DNA of 64,000 bases from Physcia stellaris (GCA_018902385.1 JABSSW010000056.1:62001-126000), one strand, 5' to 3'. Shown: positions 11,652 through 23,700, numbered from the stretch's first letter. Program-made: numbers and translations. The notes: generated from the sequence alone by a model not told the origin.

Positions 11652-13339
11652 TCAACAAATCTGATTTCCCTCTCCTGGCCTACTGTCATCCTCTTCGCCA
11701 GCCCGATCACCAGGAAGATCCCTCATAGTAGTATCTACATCCTTGTCAAACGTAGCTCCAGGAGTCACCACAGGCTCCTGTACCCTCTCAACTATTGATC
11801 CCCTGCCCATCGCCCGGAAAGCCGCATAAGGATCCTTTCGAACCGCTCTCAGAGGCGCGGTATACATATTCCCCCTCCTTCGCCTGGGCCTTGGAGCCGC
11901 CCCTCTTCTTTCATTCACACCATGCCCCAAATCCTCCCTACGCCTCTCATTGCCTTCCCCATCGCCCTCTTCATCGCTCCCCTTGTCTTCAATCAGAATT
12001 ACTTCCTTCTGTTTCCGAGTCCCCAGCCTCGCCTTCGCCTTCGCTTGCATCCCCCACCCGGTCCCGGTGGGTGGCTTGGTGGCGTAGACGGTCACGGCAT
12101 CGGTTTCGCCGCGGGATTTCTTGGCGGAAATGAGCTTTTCGAGGAAGAGAGCTTGGGCGGTGCGTAGCGGGGTCGCGTTGGGGTTTAGAGTTGAGATTAG
12201 GGAGTGTGAGGGAGCTGGTGGTTCGGAGGGTTTGGGATCGAGTGGATTAGTTGCTGGTTGAGGAGGTGGAGCGGTGGATAGGACGGGTGGCTGAGATGGG
12301 TAGGGGCTTTGGTAGCTTGGTGCGGGTGGGCGTGGGGATGGTGGGCGCTGGGAGGTTGGGGTGTCGGTGGATGGCTGTGGTGGAGAGCCTGCAGTTGAGG
12401 CCGTTGTCGCTGGAATCACATCTCCTCCCTCTCCCTCGACATTTGCAGGCACAGAAACCGTTCCTTGCTCCACCTCGGCGAACCGCACTCGTCGTTCATT
12501 ACCATTCTCATTCGGATGCAGCTCCCCATCGCCTGCACCGTTCTCGGTTCCTTCCCCTGGCGCTCGCGTTTTCTTGATGCCCTGTGGTCTACCAAGCGGC
12601 AAAACCTTCACCGGCCTCGCCATCAACCTGTACTCCGAGAACACAACCACGGGTCCCTTGTCCCCTGCTGCACTATTAATCACTTTACTGCCCTCCCCAT
12701 CCCCCTCCCCACCCCCATCTTGGGAAAACACAGCCGACTCGCGCGGCGCGACCAACACATCCGTCCCCAGCGGCTGCGTCCATTCACAGCTGTAGACCGT
12801 GCCCCGATACGAGATCAGCGGGTTCGCGGTATCGAGATCTAGGATCTGCACCTGTCCCTGCCCCCTCGCTTTCGGATCTACAGTCTCGGCTTTGGTGGCT
12901 GGCTCGTTTTCGCGCTCGGTCAGAGGTTCGAGGGTGTCGGTTTGTCGCTTTCGGGCCGCTTTCGTGATGCGCGCGGCGCGCGAACGGGGCTTTGGGGCGG
13001 GCGGGGGGATGGTGGGGTGGAAGGGGTCGCGGCGCTTCTTTTTGTGGGAGACGGTTGGGGTTGGGGTGGTGGTAAGGGAGGTTAGGTCGAGGGTTAGGTA
13101 GTGGGTCTGGTGGGGGGTGGGGTTAGATGGGTGGGTTTGGGGGGAACTAGGGGGTAGGGGGAGGAAGGGGGCATGGAAGGGGGAGGGGAGGAGGGGAGGG
13201 AAGGGGAATTAAGGGGAGGGGAGGAGGGAAGGGGGAATGCGTACCTCGGTCTCGGTGGTTGAGTATTCGTATTCCCATTCTGATTCTGAGTCGAATTCGG
13301 GGGGAGGGAGCGCTTTGGGGATTTGGGAGAGGTTGGCAT
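11652..13339 (-). CDS. TFIIIC subunit with triple-barrel domain (Tfc7/Sfc7-like)
   Basis: Subunit of the RNA polymerase III factor TFIIIC, which recognises tRNA gene promoters. Exon 2 (11652-13106) contains the triple-barrel domain signature: THYLTLDL, then ILDLDTANPLISYRGTVYSC and GTDVLVA. A long proline- and glutamate-rich disordered region follows, with a C-terminal motif around TAPLRAVRKDPYAAFRAMGR. Exon 1 (13245-13339) encodes MPTSPKSPKRSLPP and the acidic EFDSESEWEYEYSTTETE that precedes the domain; intron 13107-13244 has GTACGC and CACCAG ends. Joining ATG 13337-13339 to the acidic segment needs one more C (G on + strand) in the run at 13299-13304; with it, exon 1 is 32 whole codons. 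Expected product about 516 residues. Confidence 0.82.
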
Positions 13340-14227
13340 GGCGGTTGTGAGTGATGGGGGAGGGGTTAGGGTTGTGGTATCTGTTCGATAGTTAGAGGAC
13401 TGAATTGTGTGGAAGGTGGTAGGTTGATTGTAAGATAGGGACGAGCGAGACACTGGCTTCGATATATTGAGTTTTGAGGTACAGAGAATGTAGGTGCCGT
13501 TTCCGTTCACCCACAGGAACGACAGCAAAAATGAAAATCTCGGAGAAATATTGTACGATCAACAAAATCAACGGGAAAGCAGCAAAGATAGACCAAGATG
13601 TAGAGCTATGAGATATGATACATACCTAATCCAGTAACAGCATATCCTTCTTTCTAGGTATTCAGCATTTGGACTTTGAGCCAAGTGGTGAACGTCAATT
13701 TACAGGTTCGTCCCGAAATAAGCTCAGAATTAGGATTTAACTAGTGTCTTCGGCTATGCACGACGGGGACTTTTCCAATCGCGGATGACCGAGATAAGGT
13801 ACCCATGCAGGGTTCAGCTGACGAATCATCCGTGAGTGCCGTGAAACCCGCCGAAGACGTGATGCCGTGAGACTGCAGAACAATCGCATTGGTCTCACCT
13901 CAGCTCTTTTCTTCTTCGGTGTGGGCGCCTTGACGGCAGCATTATTAGACGGACTTTCCACAAGTCGAAGCAGGCTTCTTCGTCAAATTTGGGATCACTT
14001 GCCACCTGGTTCGGTCCGCTCGGCAACTCACTACTGTCCAGCTTAGATCACCATTCTGTCGTTATCGACGCATCTCTCGATGTGTTGTTCGTGGGATGAC
14101 TGGACGGGACTTTGGGTACGTCTCGCGCCAAATTCTGACTGTAAAAGCTTCTGCTGACTATGCGCCCTAAGCTATTCAACCTAGGTAGAATCACCTACAG
14201 AGCAGCATCCGACTTCCAGCAACCGCA
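13340..14227. other. Intergenic between divergent TFIIIC subunit and VPS62
   Basis: Shared upstream region of two divergent genes, about 890 bases. A short minus-strand frame near 13737-13961 lacks an ATG and is not supported. No repeat or RNA gene seen. Confidence 0.55.
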
Positions 14228-15898
14228 ATGTCTTTGCTCCCGCTGAGCAGCGCACCGGCCCAGTTGCCTCCTCTCACATCTACCCTGCCTCCCGCGCGAC
14301 CTTATATGACTTGCCCGGAATGTCACCACGACTCCATCAATGAGGACAGCGAACAATTGGTGACTGTCGATATTTCAGAAAGACTCGTCTCAGAGCAAGA
14401 GGAGGCGTTGTCATATACTCCCAGTCATTCTGACAACGGCAAGTCCTATCCGGTAGATGCTAGCACCTTCGAGTGGCTCACCTTGAGTTTGAGACTGTGG
14501 CTTGACAGGATATCTGCAGCGCTCTACCGGAGCATCGAGACGCCTGCCAAAGGAAATGAATATGTATGTTCAGAATTAAGGTTCTACCCACCAGCGGAAG
14601 AAGACCCAAAAGACGTTGTGGGGCAAGCTGGCAGTCAGTCATGGCCCAAGCAGAGTCCCGAGGAAGGCGGTGCGGACGAGGATGAGGCCTATCTCTACGA
14701 TACCGGGTACGAAGGCAAACACAGCCCAGATGATTGGAAGCACGACAACCGTACCATGAGCGAAATTCCACAGTACGTGCTTGACTATGCACCTCTCGTG
14801 CACTTATTCTCAGGAGAACACTTCTGGCCCTGCGATATCGCGGACCATCTGAAACATGTCACACCTAACCTCAATTATACACCCATCCTTTCACGAACCA
14901 ACAGTCTTAATCTCACGAACCTTGATGACCTAAATGAATTTGACGATGGTCGCTTCGTCTATTTAAAGAGTAATGACAACGTAGAAAACAGGCCTGACTG
15001 GCTGGGTGGCCAAAAGAATATCCCCGAGGATTGGGAGGAGATCTCCTCGCCTCATCATCCACATGGCAAAACACAAGCTCCCTTTGGCCAAGCCCCACCT
15101 CAAGGCGGGCGCTCCTCCGCCCCCGCCGTCCTAGTGACCGTGAACAAGGGCCACGGCATCGTCGACGCCTTCTGGTTCTATTTCTACAGTTACAACCTCG
15201 GCAACCTGGTCCTAAACATTCGCTTCGGCAACCACATCGGCGACTGGGAACACAGCCTCATCCGCTTCCAGCACGGCAAGCCCAAAATCGTCTTCTTCAG
15301 CGAGCATTTCTTCGGCCAAGCCTACTCCTACGACGCCGTCGAGAAAATCGGAAAACGGCCGGTCGTTTACTCCGCCGTCGGCACGCACGCCATGTACGCT
15401 CAGCCGGGATACCATCCGTACATCCTCCCCTTGGGACTCCTGCATGACCAGACCGATCGAGGCCCGCTGTGGGATCCGGCCATGAATTGCTTGAAATACA
15501 CATACGATGTCAAGAACGATAGCTTAACGCCCGATAACCGCACCGCGGATGCGCCGACGGAGTGGTTCTTCTTTGACGGGCATTGGGGCGATAAATTGTA
15601 TCCGATCGATGATCCAAGGCAGTATGAGTTCGTGGGGCAGTACCACTATGTTACTGGCCCGCTGGGACCGCGCTGGAAGCATCTGGGGCGGAGGAAGGTG
15701 TGTCAGGGGCCTTATGCGAATGAGTGCGTTATTAAGCAGAGGCTTGAGGAGGAGGGAGAGGGTGAGATACCGATTTATCCGGGTCCTGGGAAAGGGGAAG
15801 GCGAGGAGGGTGGTGTGGATGAGATTTATGATGGGCGGGGAGCTTTCAGGCGGGACGACAGTTCTCCACCGAGACGGAGGAATGGGGATATGAGATGA
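14228..15898 (+). CDS. vps62: Vacuolar protein sorting-associated protein 62 family (DUF946)
   Basis: Single open frame of 556 residues. Family marks are PQYVLDYAPLVHLFSGEHFWPCDI near residue 180, VTVNKGHGIVDAFWFYFYSYN, FGNHIGDWEHSLIRF, VYSAVGTHAMYAQPGYHP, and the C-terminal FFDGHWGDKLYP with GPLGPRWKHLGR. In yeast Vps62 is needed for correct sorting to the vacuole; the biochemical activity is unknown. Residues 1-120 are weakly conserved, with CPECHH near residue 30 and a hydrophobic helix LTLSLRLWL. The last ~50 residues are acidic and disordered. GC at third positions is high from about 15100 onward and lower before, as also seen in the helicase gene. Confidence 0.9.
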   Translation: MSLLPLSSAPAQLPPLTSTLPPARPYMTCPECHHDSINEDSEQLVTVDISERLVSEQEEALSYTPSHSDNGKSYPVDASTFEWLTLSLRLWLDRISAALYRSIETPAKGNEYVCSELRFYPPAEEDPKDVVGQAGSQSWPKQSPEEGGADEDEAYLYDTGYEGKHSPDDWKHDNRTMSEIPQYVLDYAPLVHLFSGEHFWPCDIADHLKHVTPNLNYTPILSRTNSLNLTNLDDLNEFDDGRFVYLKSNDNVENRPDWLGGQKNIPEDWEEISSPHHPHGKTQAPFGQAPPQGGRSSAPAVLVTVNKGHGIVDAFWFYFYSYNLGNLVLNIRFGNHIGDWEHSLIRFQHGKPKIVFFSEHFFGQAYSYDAVEKIGKRPVVYSAVGTHAMYAQPGYHPYILPLGLLHDQTDRGPLWDPAMNCLKYTYDVKNDSLTPDNRTADAPTEWFFFDGHWGDKLYPIDDPRQYEFVGQYHYVTGPLGPRWKHLGRRKVCQGPYANECVIKQRLEEEGEGEIPIYPGPGKGEGEEGGVDEIYDGRGAFRRDDSSPPRRRNGDMR

Positions 15899-17183
15899 AG
15901 TTATGGCGTGATGCATATATCGTATGAAGGGATGCGGAAGGGAGTCGGATCTGGGAATTGTGGCATGGCATAGGATGGATGACCGCTTGGAAGCATGAGG
16001 ACGGAAATCTGAATAAAGAGTACCATGTACAGGATAGAAATTATAAGTCTGAAAGATGGGGCATCCACCCGCCATTTCATGGAAATAAGGCAAGTCCAGC
16101 TATAACATCTCCTGTTCTTGTCTTTCGTTACGTCTTGAAATCAGTACTCCTTTCAAAACACCGGAATCAATGTCCTTCTTCTACTGTGATGTCGATACTA
16201 CCCTGAGCACGCAAACTTCCGTCCCCAGCGCGAAATTTACTGTTCCCCGCAAACTCCTTTATTTCATATAGAGGGCGACACATCTAGTCCGCGCCGCAAT
16301 AGTTGTCCAAGCCCCCCATCAACAATCCCATTCGCCCTCATCTCTGCTGCGGAAGTCTCAATCCCATCCATTCACACTTTAGCGAAGAAGGATGTCTCAC
16401 CACTCTCACAAGCCCTGGCACGGCGGTTAACAAATTGTTATCTACAGAAAGGTATTCTGCAGCGCCGCGCGCTTAATGATCCCCATATGCGTTGATGTTC
16501 CTAGGTCTGGACAAGGGAGCACACTATCTATCTGACCTGACCTGGAGAGACAAGAGTCGTATTTTTCGGGTTTGAGGGGCTGTGGCTGCTTTTTTGGGAT
16601 TTGATGTTTTGAGTATTTTTTTCTGCGGCTGTGATTTTTCTGTAATTTCTTGTTTTGTGCTTTCTGTACCCCCTCTCCCCCTCTCCTCCTCCTGACCAAC
16701 TAAAAAGCCAACACTCACCCCTGCCCACCACAAACACGCAACGCCGCCCTTTCGACCGCTCTCCACGCACCCGCTTGCCCATCGCTGCACGTGGCGATGT
16801 AGTCTCTTGCTCTTCTTGTCCATCTCCAGCGCAGGGCCGCGGAACTGGGGTCAAGGGTTTTCTTGCTGCGGAAGGGCTTTTGGGCGGAGATGATGTGGCG
16901 TTGGTGATTGGTGGCTGAGATTTATAAGCCTAGGGAGGGCGTGGGTCAGGTGGAGGTGGAGGCGGGGCGTGGTGGTGCGGAGGGTTGAGGGGCGGGTTGG
17001 ATGGGGCTGGGGAGGAGAGGTGAATGGGGGTTTTTTTTTGCAAAAAGGGAGGATGAGAGAAAGAGGGAGGGTGGGTAAGAGGAACAGAGGCCGGGTGAGG
17101 GTGTGTCCTCTTCTGATGGCGAGGAGTTCATTGTTCCTTCTGGGTGGATCGAATTTTTGATTGGAAAATACCCTTATTGTGAA
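15899..17183. other. Intergenic, about 1.3 kb, low complexity
   Basis: No supported gene. Bases 16620-16720 are pyrimidine-rich and 16900-17110 purine-rich, with a T9 run near 17030. The open frames here are products of this bias. Confidence 0.55.
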
Positions 17184-17192
17184 TATTGTCCT

Positions 17193-17712
17193 GAGTAAAA
17201 TACTCTTTTACCCACGCCAACGCTAAAAACAACTGAAATAACAAGCGGCCCGCCCGCATTGCGTATCGAAGAACGCCACCAATTTTCATGCACCCTGCTA
17301 CACCCATTCTACCTAGACAGCCCGAAAGACGTGTTCCGAAACGTGCTCTGCGAATCTCGAAATATGCTCCGCGAGTCTCCGAAACGTGTCTCGAATTCTG
17401 ACGAGACTTTAGCATAATATCGATATGTACACTGTTTAACACTCATTCAAACAACATTTCATTCAAACAGTCTCATTGAACAAACCGTTTAAACAGCTCA
17501 TTCAAACAATTGCATTCAAACAACTCATTCGAAAGATCACGAAATTGTTTATTAGAGCGCTTTGCTATCGAAAGCTCATAAATATCTCTGAGATGTTGAG
17601 GGTGTGCATGAGGGCATGAAATTGGTGACGCACGTTCTGTTCGCAATACACGCGGGCCGTTGGTTATTTGTGTTACTTTTAGCGTTGGCGTGGGTAAAAG
17701 AGTATTTTACTC
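17193..17712. mobile_element. MULE-like MITE with 9-bp target site duplication
   Basis: A 520-bp non-coding element. Its ends are inverted repeats: GAGTAAAATACTC starts the left end at 17193, and the reverse complement ends at 17712. The first 36 bases of the two ends are identical, and similarity continues less perfectly for about 35 more (to about 17262 and from about 17644). It is flanked by the direct repeat TATTGTCCT at 17184-17192 and 17713-17721. A 9-bp target duplication with long terminal inverted repeats is the hallmark of Mutator-like elements. The inside contains several copies of CATTCAAACA (17440-17535) and no transposase. Confidence 0.85.
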
Positions 17713-17738
17713 TATTGTCCTTTGTGAGGCTATATTCT

Positions 17739-18161
17739 ATGCACGGGCGTGGTCCTCGTGGCTTGGCAGGGCTGGTGGCTTGGCAGGGCTGGCTTATATA
17801 TTAGGGATGTGCAGAACGCACTGGAATCTCTTGGCGAAAAATAATTTTACTTTCCCGCACCCTTCACCAAAAGTTCGCTGCAAAGTCACTCACATGATGA
17901 CGAAAAATGCTCACAATTGTAAAAAAATTAAATATAATCAAACAATTCATTATAATATGTATGATTTGTATGCACAATATCAGGTTGTGATCGATATTGA
18001 TCAAATTGGATAGCAAACAACTGTGAAAATTTCAGAAATGCACCGAAATCTGGTGCGGGGTGCGGAAAGATATACTTTTTAGTGCCAAGACATTCCAGTG
18101 CGTTCTGCACATCCCTAATATAGTATTGCCAAGCCACGAGGGCCATTATTTGCCCGTGCAT
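17739..18161. repeat. Fold-back inverted repeat, about 420 bp
   Basis: ATGCACGGGC at 17739-17748 pairs with GCCCGTGCAT at 18152-18161. Further in, CCTCGTGGCTTGGCA and TATATTAGGGATGTGCAGA plus ACGCACTGGAAT recur in opposite orientation (left arm to about 17880, right arm from about 18040). The left arm has a short internal duplication of TGGCTTGGCAGGGCTGG. The centre is AT-rich. No clear target duplication was found at either the outer or the inner boundary. It starts 17 bases after the MULE-like MITE, so the two may be nested insertions. Confidence 0.7.
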
Positions 18162-18428
18162 GGGTTAAAAAGCGCTGGAAGGCAGGGGATGGTGAGAAGA
18201 TGTCCGAAAAGGGAGACTGAGAGGGAGATGAAGATGCTAAGCTGGAGATCCAAGCTCTTCCACAAATCAGCCTATCCCGCACGCTTCTCCCACCGGCTGT
18301 CCAATAGATTTCGGGTAAGTCCATTCATCGAAGTAGCAGTAGTTCACAGTTTACTAGTTGGCTTCCTATTCTCTAGCTTGTGAGTTTGGCCCCTATGCTT
18401 TTCCTAATCCCAGGTCTTGTTCTTTCGC

Positions 18429-20027
18429 TTACCATGGTACGGTACAGATAATCTTCCCTTTCGTCTTGTTGCTTTCCATCAGCTGATGAGCTTCCACGAT
18501 CTTTTCCCAATCGAACACTTTCTCAACAAAGAGCTTGAAGGAGCCATCTTTGAATTTGGGAAGGGCGTGCTCCGCTAGTTGGTCCCTTAGCTTGCCCTGC
18601 CAAAAATCTGTAAGCATTCCGTGGATCGCCTTTCGCACATTCCATGGTCGGGTAAACTGTCTGAGGACAGGGATCAAGGGACGAAGTACCTGATAAGCCT
18701 CATCGCGGCTCCTCAAACTACTTCCCTCAAACCTGATCCTCTTTTTGATGAACGGGCTGATGTCGATCCCTTCCTTGAGCTTGATCCCTCCCATCGCGCC
18801 TAGGTGCACGATACGACCGTCCCGCGCCGCGCAGTCAAGGTTTCCTTGGAAGTAGGATGCGCCGATGAAGTCGATGATGATGTCGACGCCTTTTTCATCT
18901 GTAGCTTTCAGGATTTCGGCGGACCAGTCCTGGGTGTTGTAGTTGAATCCTGAGCGAGTTTGTATATTAGACGGTGTTCAGCTGTTTCCCATGAGGGCGA
19001 GCAGCATCCAAGATCGGGGGAAGCCATGGTGCCCAAGCAGAGAGAGAGGAAAAGGCCAACGTACCAGCGGTAGCTCCCAGTTCTTTCACGCAGAAGTCTA
19101 TCTTCTCGTCTGAACCTGCCGTTACGAAAATTTGGGATGCGTTGTCGGCTTTTGAGAGCTGGATTCCGGATATGGAGACGGACGAGGCGCCGGCGTGCCA
19201 GAGGATAGACTTCCCGGGTGCAAACCCGCCGACGAGATAGAGGGCTTGGGTTGCTGTGATCCATGTCTATATGGTGTCAAATTTAAAAGTTTAGAAGGAA
19301 GCTCAAACAATTGCGCGAGCAGAAGTAGAGATATTTCGCAACTGGGGAGGTATTATTGCGAAATGATGATGTACGATGCACCAGAGAAAATTTAAGTATA
19401 CGAGAGATTTTGAGGCTAGCGATTGCTAGGATTTGCTGTAACGTATATGCGATACTCACCTCTGGAATGCCCGCTGCTTGCTCCCATGAAAGCTCTGTAG
19501 GCTTGTGTAGGAGCATATGGGTCGAGACAGCAATGTATTCCGCATATGCACCTGGTATCGGGATCAGTCAATGCACAATTGTCCTCCATGGCCGATTGAG
19601 ACGTGAAAAAAATAATTTTCATGCGAAATTATGGTCGATCTGCTTGTTTCCACTTTCGGATGCTCGCCAAGTCCACCGTGTAGGCAAGGGGATATGGAAA
19701 AGATGACGGCAGGAACCCCATGAATGAACTCACCACCATAAGCTAACCCAAAACTTCATCCCCAACGCTAAACCCCCTTTCCGCTTCTCCTCCAAAACTC
19801 TCAATTACGCCCGAGAATTCTACGCCCAGTGTCTTCGGCGCTTGAGGCGGCACCGGATACATCCCCATCCGCTGCAAGAGGTCCATGCGGTTGAGACCGA
19901 AAGCCTTGATCTTGACGATTGCATCACTGGGCCTGGCAGTGGGCTTTGGAGTGGAGTCATTGATGAAGAGGGATGTTGCTGGGCCAGTACCGTTGCGGAT
20001 GTCGACGGCGCGCATTGTGGAAGGCAT
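18429..20027 (-). CDS. Quinone oxidoreductase, PIG3/zeta-crystallin-like (MDR family)
   Basis: NADPH-dependent medium-chain reductase without the catalytic zinc, predicted to reduce quinones. Exons on the minus strand: 20027-19734, 19551-19460, 19266-19065 and 18949-18429; 369 residues when one base is restored. Features: N-terminal GroES-like fold with FGLNRMDLLQR and LGVEFSGVIE; LAYGGAYAEY; PIG3-type WITATQALYLVGG; a loop GAS following LWHAG; and the long substrate domain with DYIIDFIGASYFQ-like sequence DIIIDFIGASYF. Introns have good GT-AG ends. Between VLG and LAYGG one base is missing: the CCC at 19747-19749 (+ strand) should be four. As given, exon 1 hits a TAG immediately after GDEVLG. 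Confidence 0.88.
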
Positions 20028-20795
20028 CGTGAGAGAGAGGCGGCGTGAAAGCGAGGCTCTGGAGAGCGATGTGGTCGCTGTTGTATCACGTACCAGAAGA
20101 TGTAAACAGAGTAATAATGAAAATCAGGAAGAAGATATAAGAAACTTATAAACGTTACAATAGCTCACAAGCCCAGAGGATGGATGGGTAGATTGAAACA
20201 GCTTGGCGCAATGCCTTGGTCCACAGTCAAAGTATCATCAGCGACTTCTTTATATTCCCAAGACGATTAAAACACCACGAGGCAATGGGTGAATGGTAGC
20301 CCGAAAGGATTCCTCGGGTGAAGATCTGATGTGATGTTTCGGTTGATCCTCGGCATCTTTTCCAAAGTCGGGAAATCGGAAGTGGGCGATTAGTCAGGGC
20401 TACGTCAATTCCCCGAGGTCCTCTACGACCTCATTATCTAACTTATAAGCCATTGACAGTTGCCACACATTATTGTCCTGCATCGCAATGAAGCTTCGAC
20501 TTTATCGTCCTGCGGAAGATCCCACGCCAACATGACGATCTTCGCTGAGTAAGACATTCAGCCAATGAACGTGCGTGTTCCTTCGTCGCGCTACCGCTGC
20601 CGTGCCTCTTTCATCCTTCAGCGCCTTCAGCCATGAAAGGAGACTCGCGGAAGCATAAGTACTCTGGAGTCCAGCCCGCCTAACGCCTCAAATTCTGATC
20701 GCAGGATGACGACGACATACACTCCAGTCATGGACCTCTATTTCGGATATACTGATCACCTTTCTATTTGAATAGTAAGCTTGCTGTATTGAGCC
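20028..20795. other. Intergenic, divergent promoter region
   Basis: About 770 bases between the divergent oxidoreductase and the calpain-like gene. No gene, repeat or RNA seen. Confidence 0.55.
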
Positions 20796-23700
20796 ATGGC
20801 AGTCAGCTTCGGTTCTGTAGGCGATATCATTGCAGTCTGCCAGATTGTTGGGACTTTGGTCAAGACCTTAAGCGACAGTCGTGGCTCAGCTTCTGAGTTG
20901 GTGTCTCCACGTCTACATACAGAGACGCCATCTAACGGGACAGATATCAGAGCCTTGCCCGCGAGATCGAATCACTAGCGAGCACACTCCAACAGATTCA
21001 ACGATTGAGTAATTCGCTTGAATCGAAAGCGGATAACAGCCATCTCAACAACGAGCTGGACTCTTGTTATTCCACTCTCGAGAACCTCCAACTCAAAATT
21101 TTGAAATACAAGAAAAGTTTGGCGGGAACGAGCGGTTCGGGCAATCCAATCCGCGATGGCTATATGAAGCTCCGCTATTTGAATGACAAGGAACCGATCG
21201 CGGAGTACAAGCAGCAGATCTCGAGACATCATGGGAGCATTCAGCTTCAGATGCAGGCTCTGGGAATGGTAGTTGCAATAGTTGATAATCAGAAAGTGCA
21301 GGCGCGCTTCGACAAGACGGAATCAATGCTCGTGCAAATCGCCGAGGCGGTGCGGCAACGACAGAAACCGGTCAAGAGTGATCAGCCCACTGCTACAGGC
21401 GCCGTGAGAGGAGTTCTTATCAGTGGCTATGTAAGGCCGGCCCTTCGGCAGGTACAAGCCATCACCGCGAACATACCGAAAGGTGTTGTAGTAGCCAAAC
21501 CGATCATGGAAGGATTTGAGAGAGCGGTCCTTGAATGTAGGGAGCGTTGTCAAGTGCTAGCTGATCGATGCAGTAAAGACAATGCATCCTATAGAGACAC
21601 GGATTTTGAGATCGACGTCGATTTGATTGGAGGCACTAGAAATTGCTTAGATAATTTGCTGGTAGGCGCAGAAGAAACTTCCGATCTAGAGCCTGAAGCT
21701 GTCTTGCGGGTACGCGATGTGTTCTTGATCCCGACGTTCCTGAAAGCTGGCAACATACAGGATGTCGGCGAGACGACGGACATAGCTCGGCGGTGGTGGC
21801 AGGCTGGACTTGCAACTGCTCTCAACATTTCTTCACTTGTCGAGCGCTTATGCGTCTTCCAAGATCAGCATACTGGGATCTATGGTTTTCTATTCCACAG
21901 GGATGGTGCATGGGTTCATTCCATCATAGACGATAACTTGTACATGTTGAAGGCAGACTGGGATGAATTGTCGGACGAGGATCGCTTGAATCTCCAGGTC
22001 CAAACCACGAATAACAACAACATGGAGGAGACATATAGGGACCAATTTCAGACAGGCTCTCGGAGCTTATACTTCAGCTCTTGTAAAGATCAGAACGAGA
22101 TCTGGTTTCCGTTGATGGAAAAAGCATATGCTAAAGCTCATGGCGACTACTCAGCGTTACATTGGGGAAATCCAGGGTACGTTGATTGTTCTACTTCAGA
22201 TCACTTGCCAGGTGACTATCAAATGCCCTATTGCTGGGATGTTGCTTTGCACCATTAAAATCACTGAAAGGAACAAATACGTGATGGTCCAATCCAGAAA
22301 ACCCCATCAGCATCCCACCTTTCATTCCTATCACAGCTTGGTCTTACATACCAGAAACGGGTACCTTCGCCTGATCAACAGTTCGATTTTCTCGGTACAC
22401 ATCTATGTTATGGAGGTTGAGCTTACGATGACTGACAAATGTGGATATCTAGGGAGGCATTAGAGGATCTCACTGGGGAGTTTCCACACAAATACATGTT
22501 AGGGATATTATTGATAAAAATCGCTTTTGGCACGACCAATTGAAGCAAATAAATAAAAGCTACCTATTCACCGTTCGGACGAAGCCATACACCGACTTTC
22601 AAATGCAATGGGTCTCCACAGACAAGACGGTGTATGCACCAACCGGAACTTCTGTCCTGAGAACATACGAGGGCTTTGGGCTCAGGCTTCTACTACTTAG
22701 GTACTTAGAAATTATTCTCTTCACGCAATATCCGCTAAAGACCTACCAGAAGCTTCCAAGACAAAACCGAGTGGATAGGTCCATGGAGCAATCCGTCCTC
22801 GGAATGGACACCTGAATGGATGCAGCGACTAAACCACGACTTCGCCAACCCGCAGCTTTTCTGGATTGAATACAAAGAGCTCCTCCGAAAATACATGTAT
22901 ATCGACCGAACGCGAATCTTCGACAGCGACTGGACCGTAGCTCAGCAGTGGGTTACCGTCGAGGTGCAGCAGGACGATGACTATCAAGATACCAGCTTCG
23001 TCTTCACACTACATCGGAAAAGCGAGATCGTCATCTCCCTAAGTCAGGTCAGTGGCTCGAAACCATAGCAGAGAAGCAAGAGCATGAATCTGGCCAACCA
23101 TATCGCTAATCTTAGATCAATAAAAATAACAGCTGGATTCAAGATACTATTGCGGCCTCGAAGGCCTCTACCGTTTCCAACTCCACTTCCATATCTACGC
23201 CGACGGCGACGACGAGTTGATCACAGCGAGCCGCGGCAACTACATTGGATGCCGCAGCGTTTCAGCCGAATGCGAGCTGCCGCCTGGGAAATACAGCGTC
23301 CAGTAAGTACTGATTCCCAGCCTTGAACAACGTTTCTCTTCCCCATATTTTCTTTTCCTTTTTATCTGTGGACCTTGTGCCATTACGACTTATCCAAGGC
23401 ATCGATGAAACACTGACCGAGACATCGACGACCACAGCCTCCAGATCTCAGCCACGAAACTCGACTCCGCGCAATCCGTCACAGAGGTCATCGCCAAGAA
23501 CTCGCGCCTAAGGCGGTCCAAGCTGCTGCAGGCGGGCTTGCAGTACGACATCGCGCATGCCAAGGCGCTGGGGTGGCGCCCGCTGCGGGCGAGGCAGGTC
23601 GGGAGGGAGAATGATCCGAAGACAAAGGTGGCAGGTGAAGGCAGCAGCAGTAAATCGGAAACAACGAACGGTGACGCGAGATCGGAGGCTGAGGAGGATG

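Noticed and set aside
12361-12795. Plus-strand frames opposite the TFIIIC subunit
   Set aside because: Serine/proline-rich shadows of the disordered region on the minus strand.
13737-13961. Minus-strand 74-residue frame with a lysine-rich start
   Set aside because: It has no ATG (GTG only), no family match that I know, and no consistent next exon.
15031-15447. 138-residue + strand frame within VPS62
   Set aside because: It is an arginine-rich shadow of the GC-rich VPS62 frame, which has clear family motifs.
22177-22452. A hidden exon inside the long intron of the calpain-like gene
   Set aside because: NPG joins directly to EALEDLTG as in the family, and no additional residues are needed.
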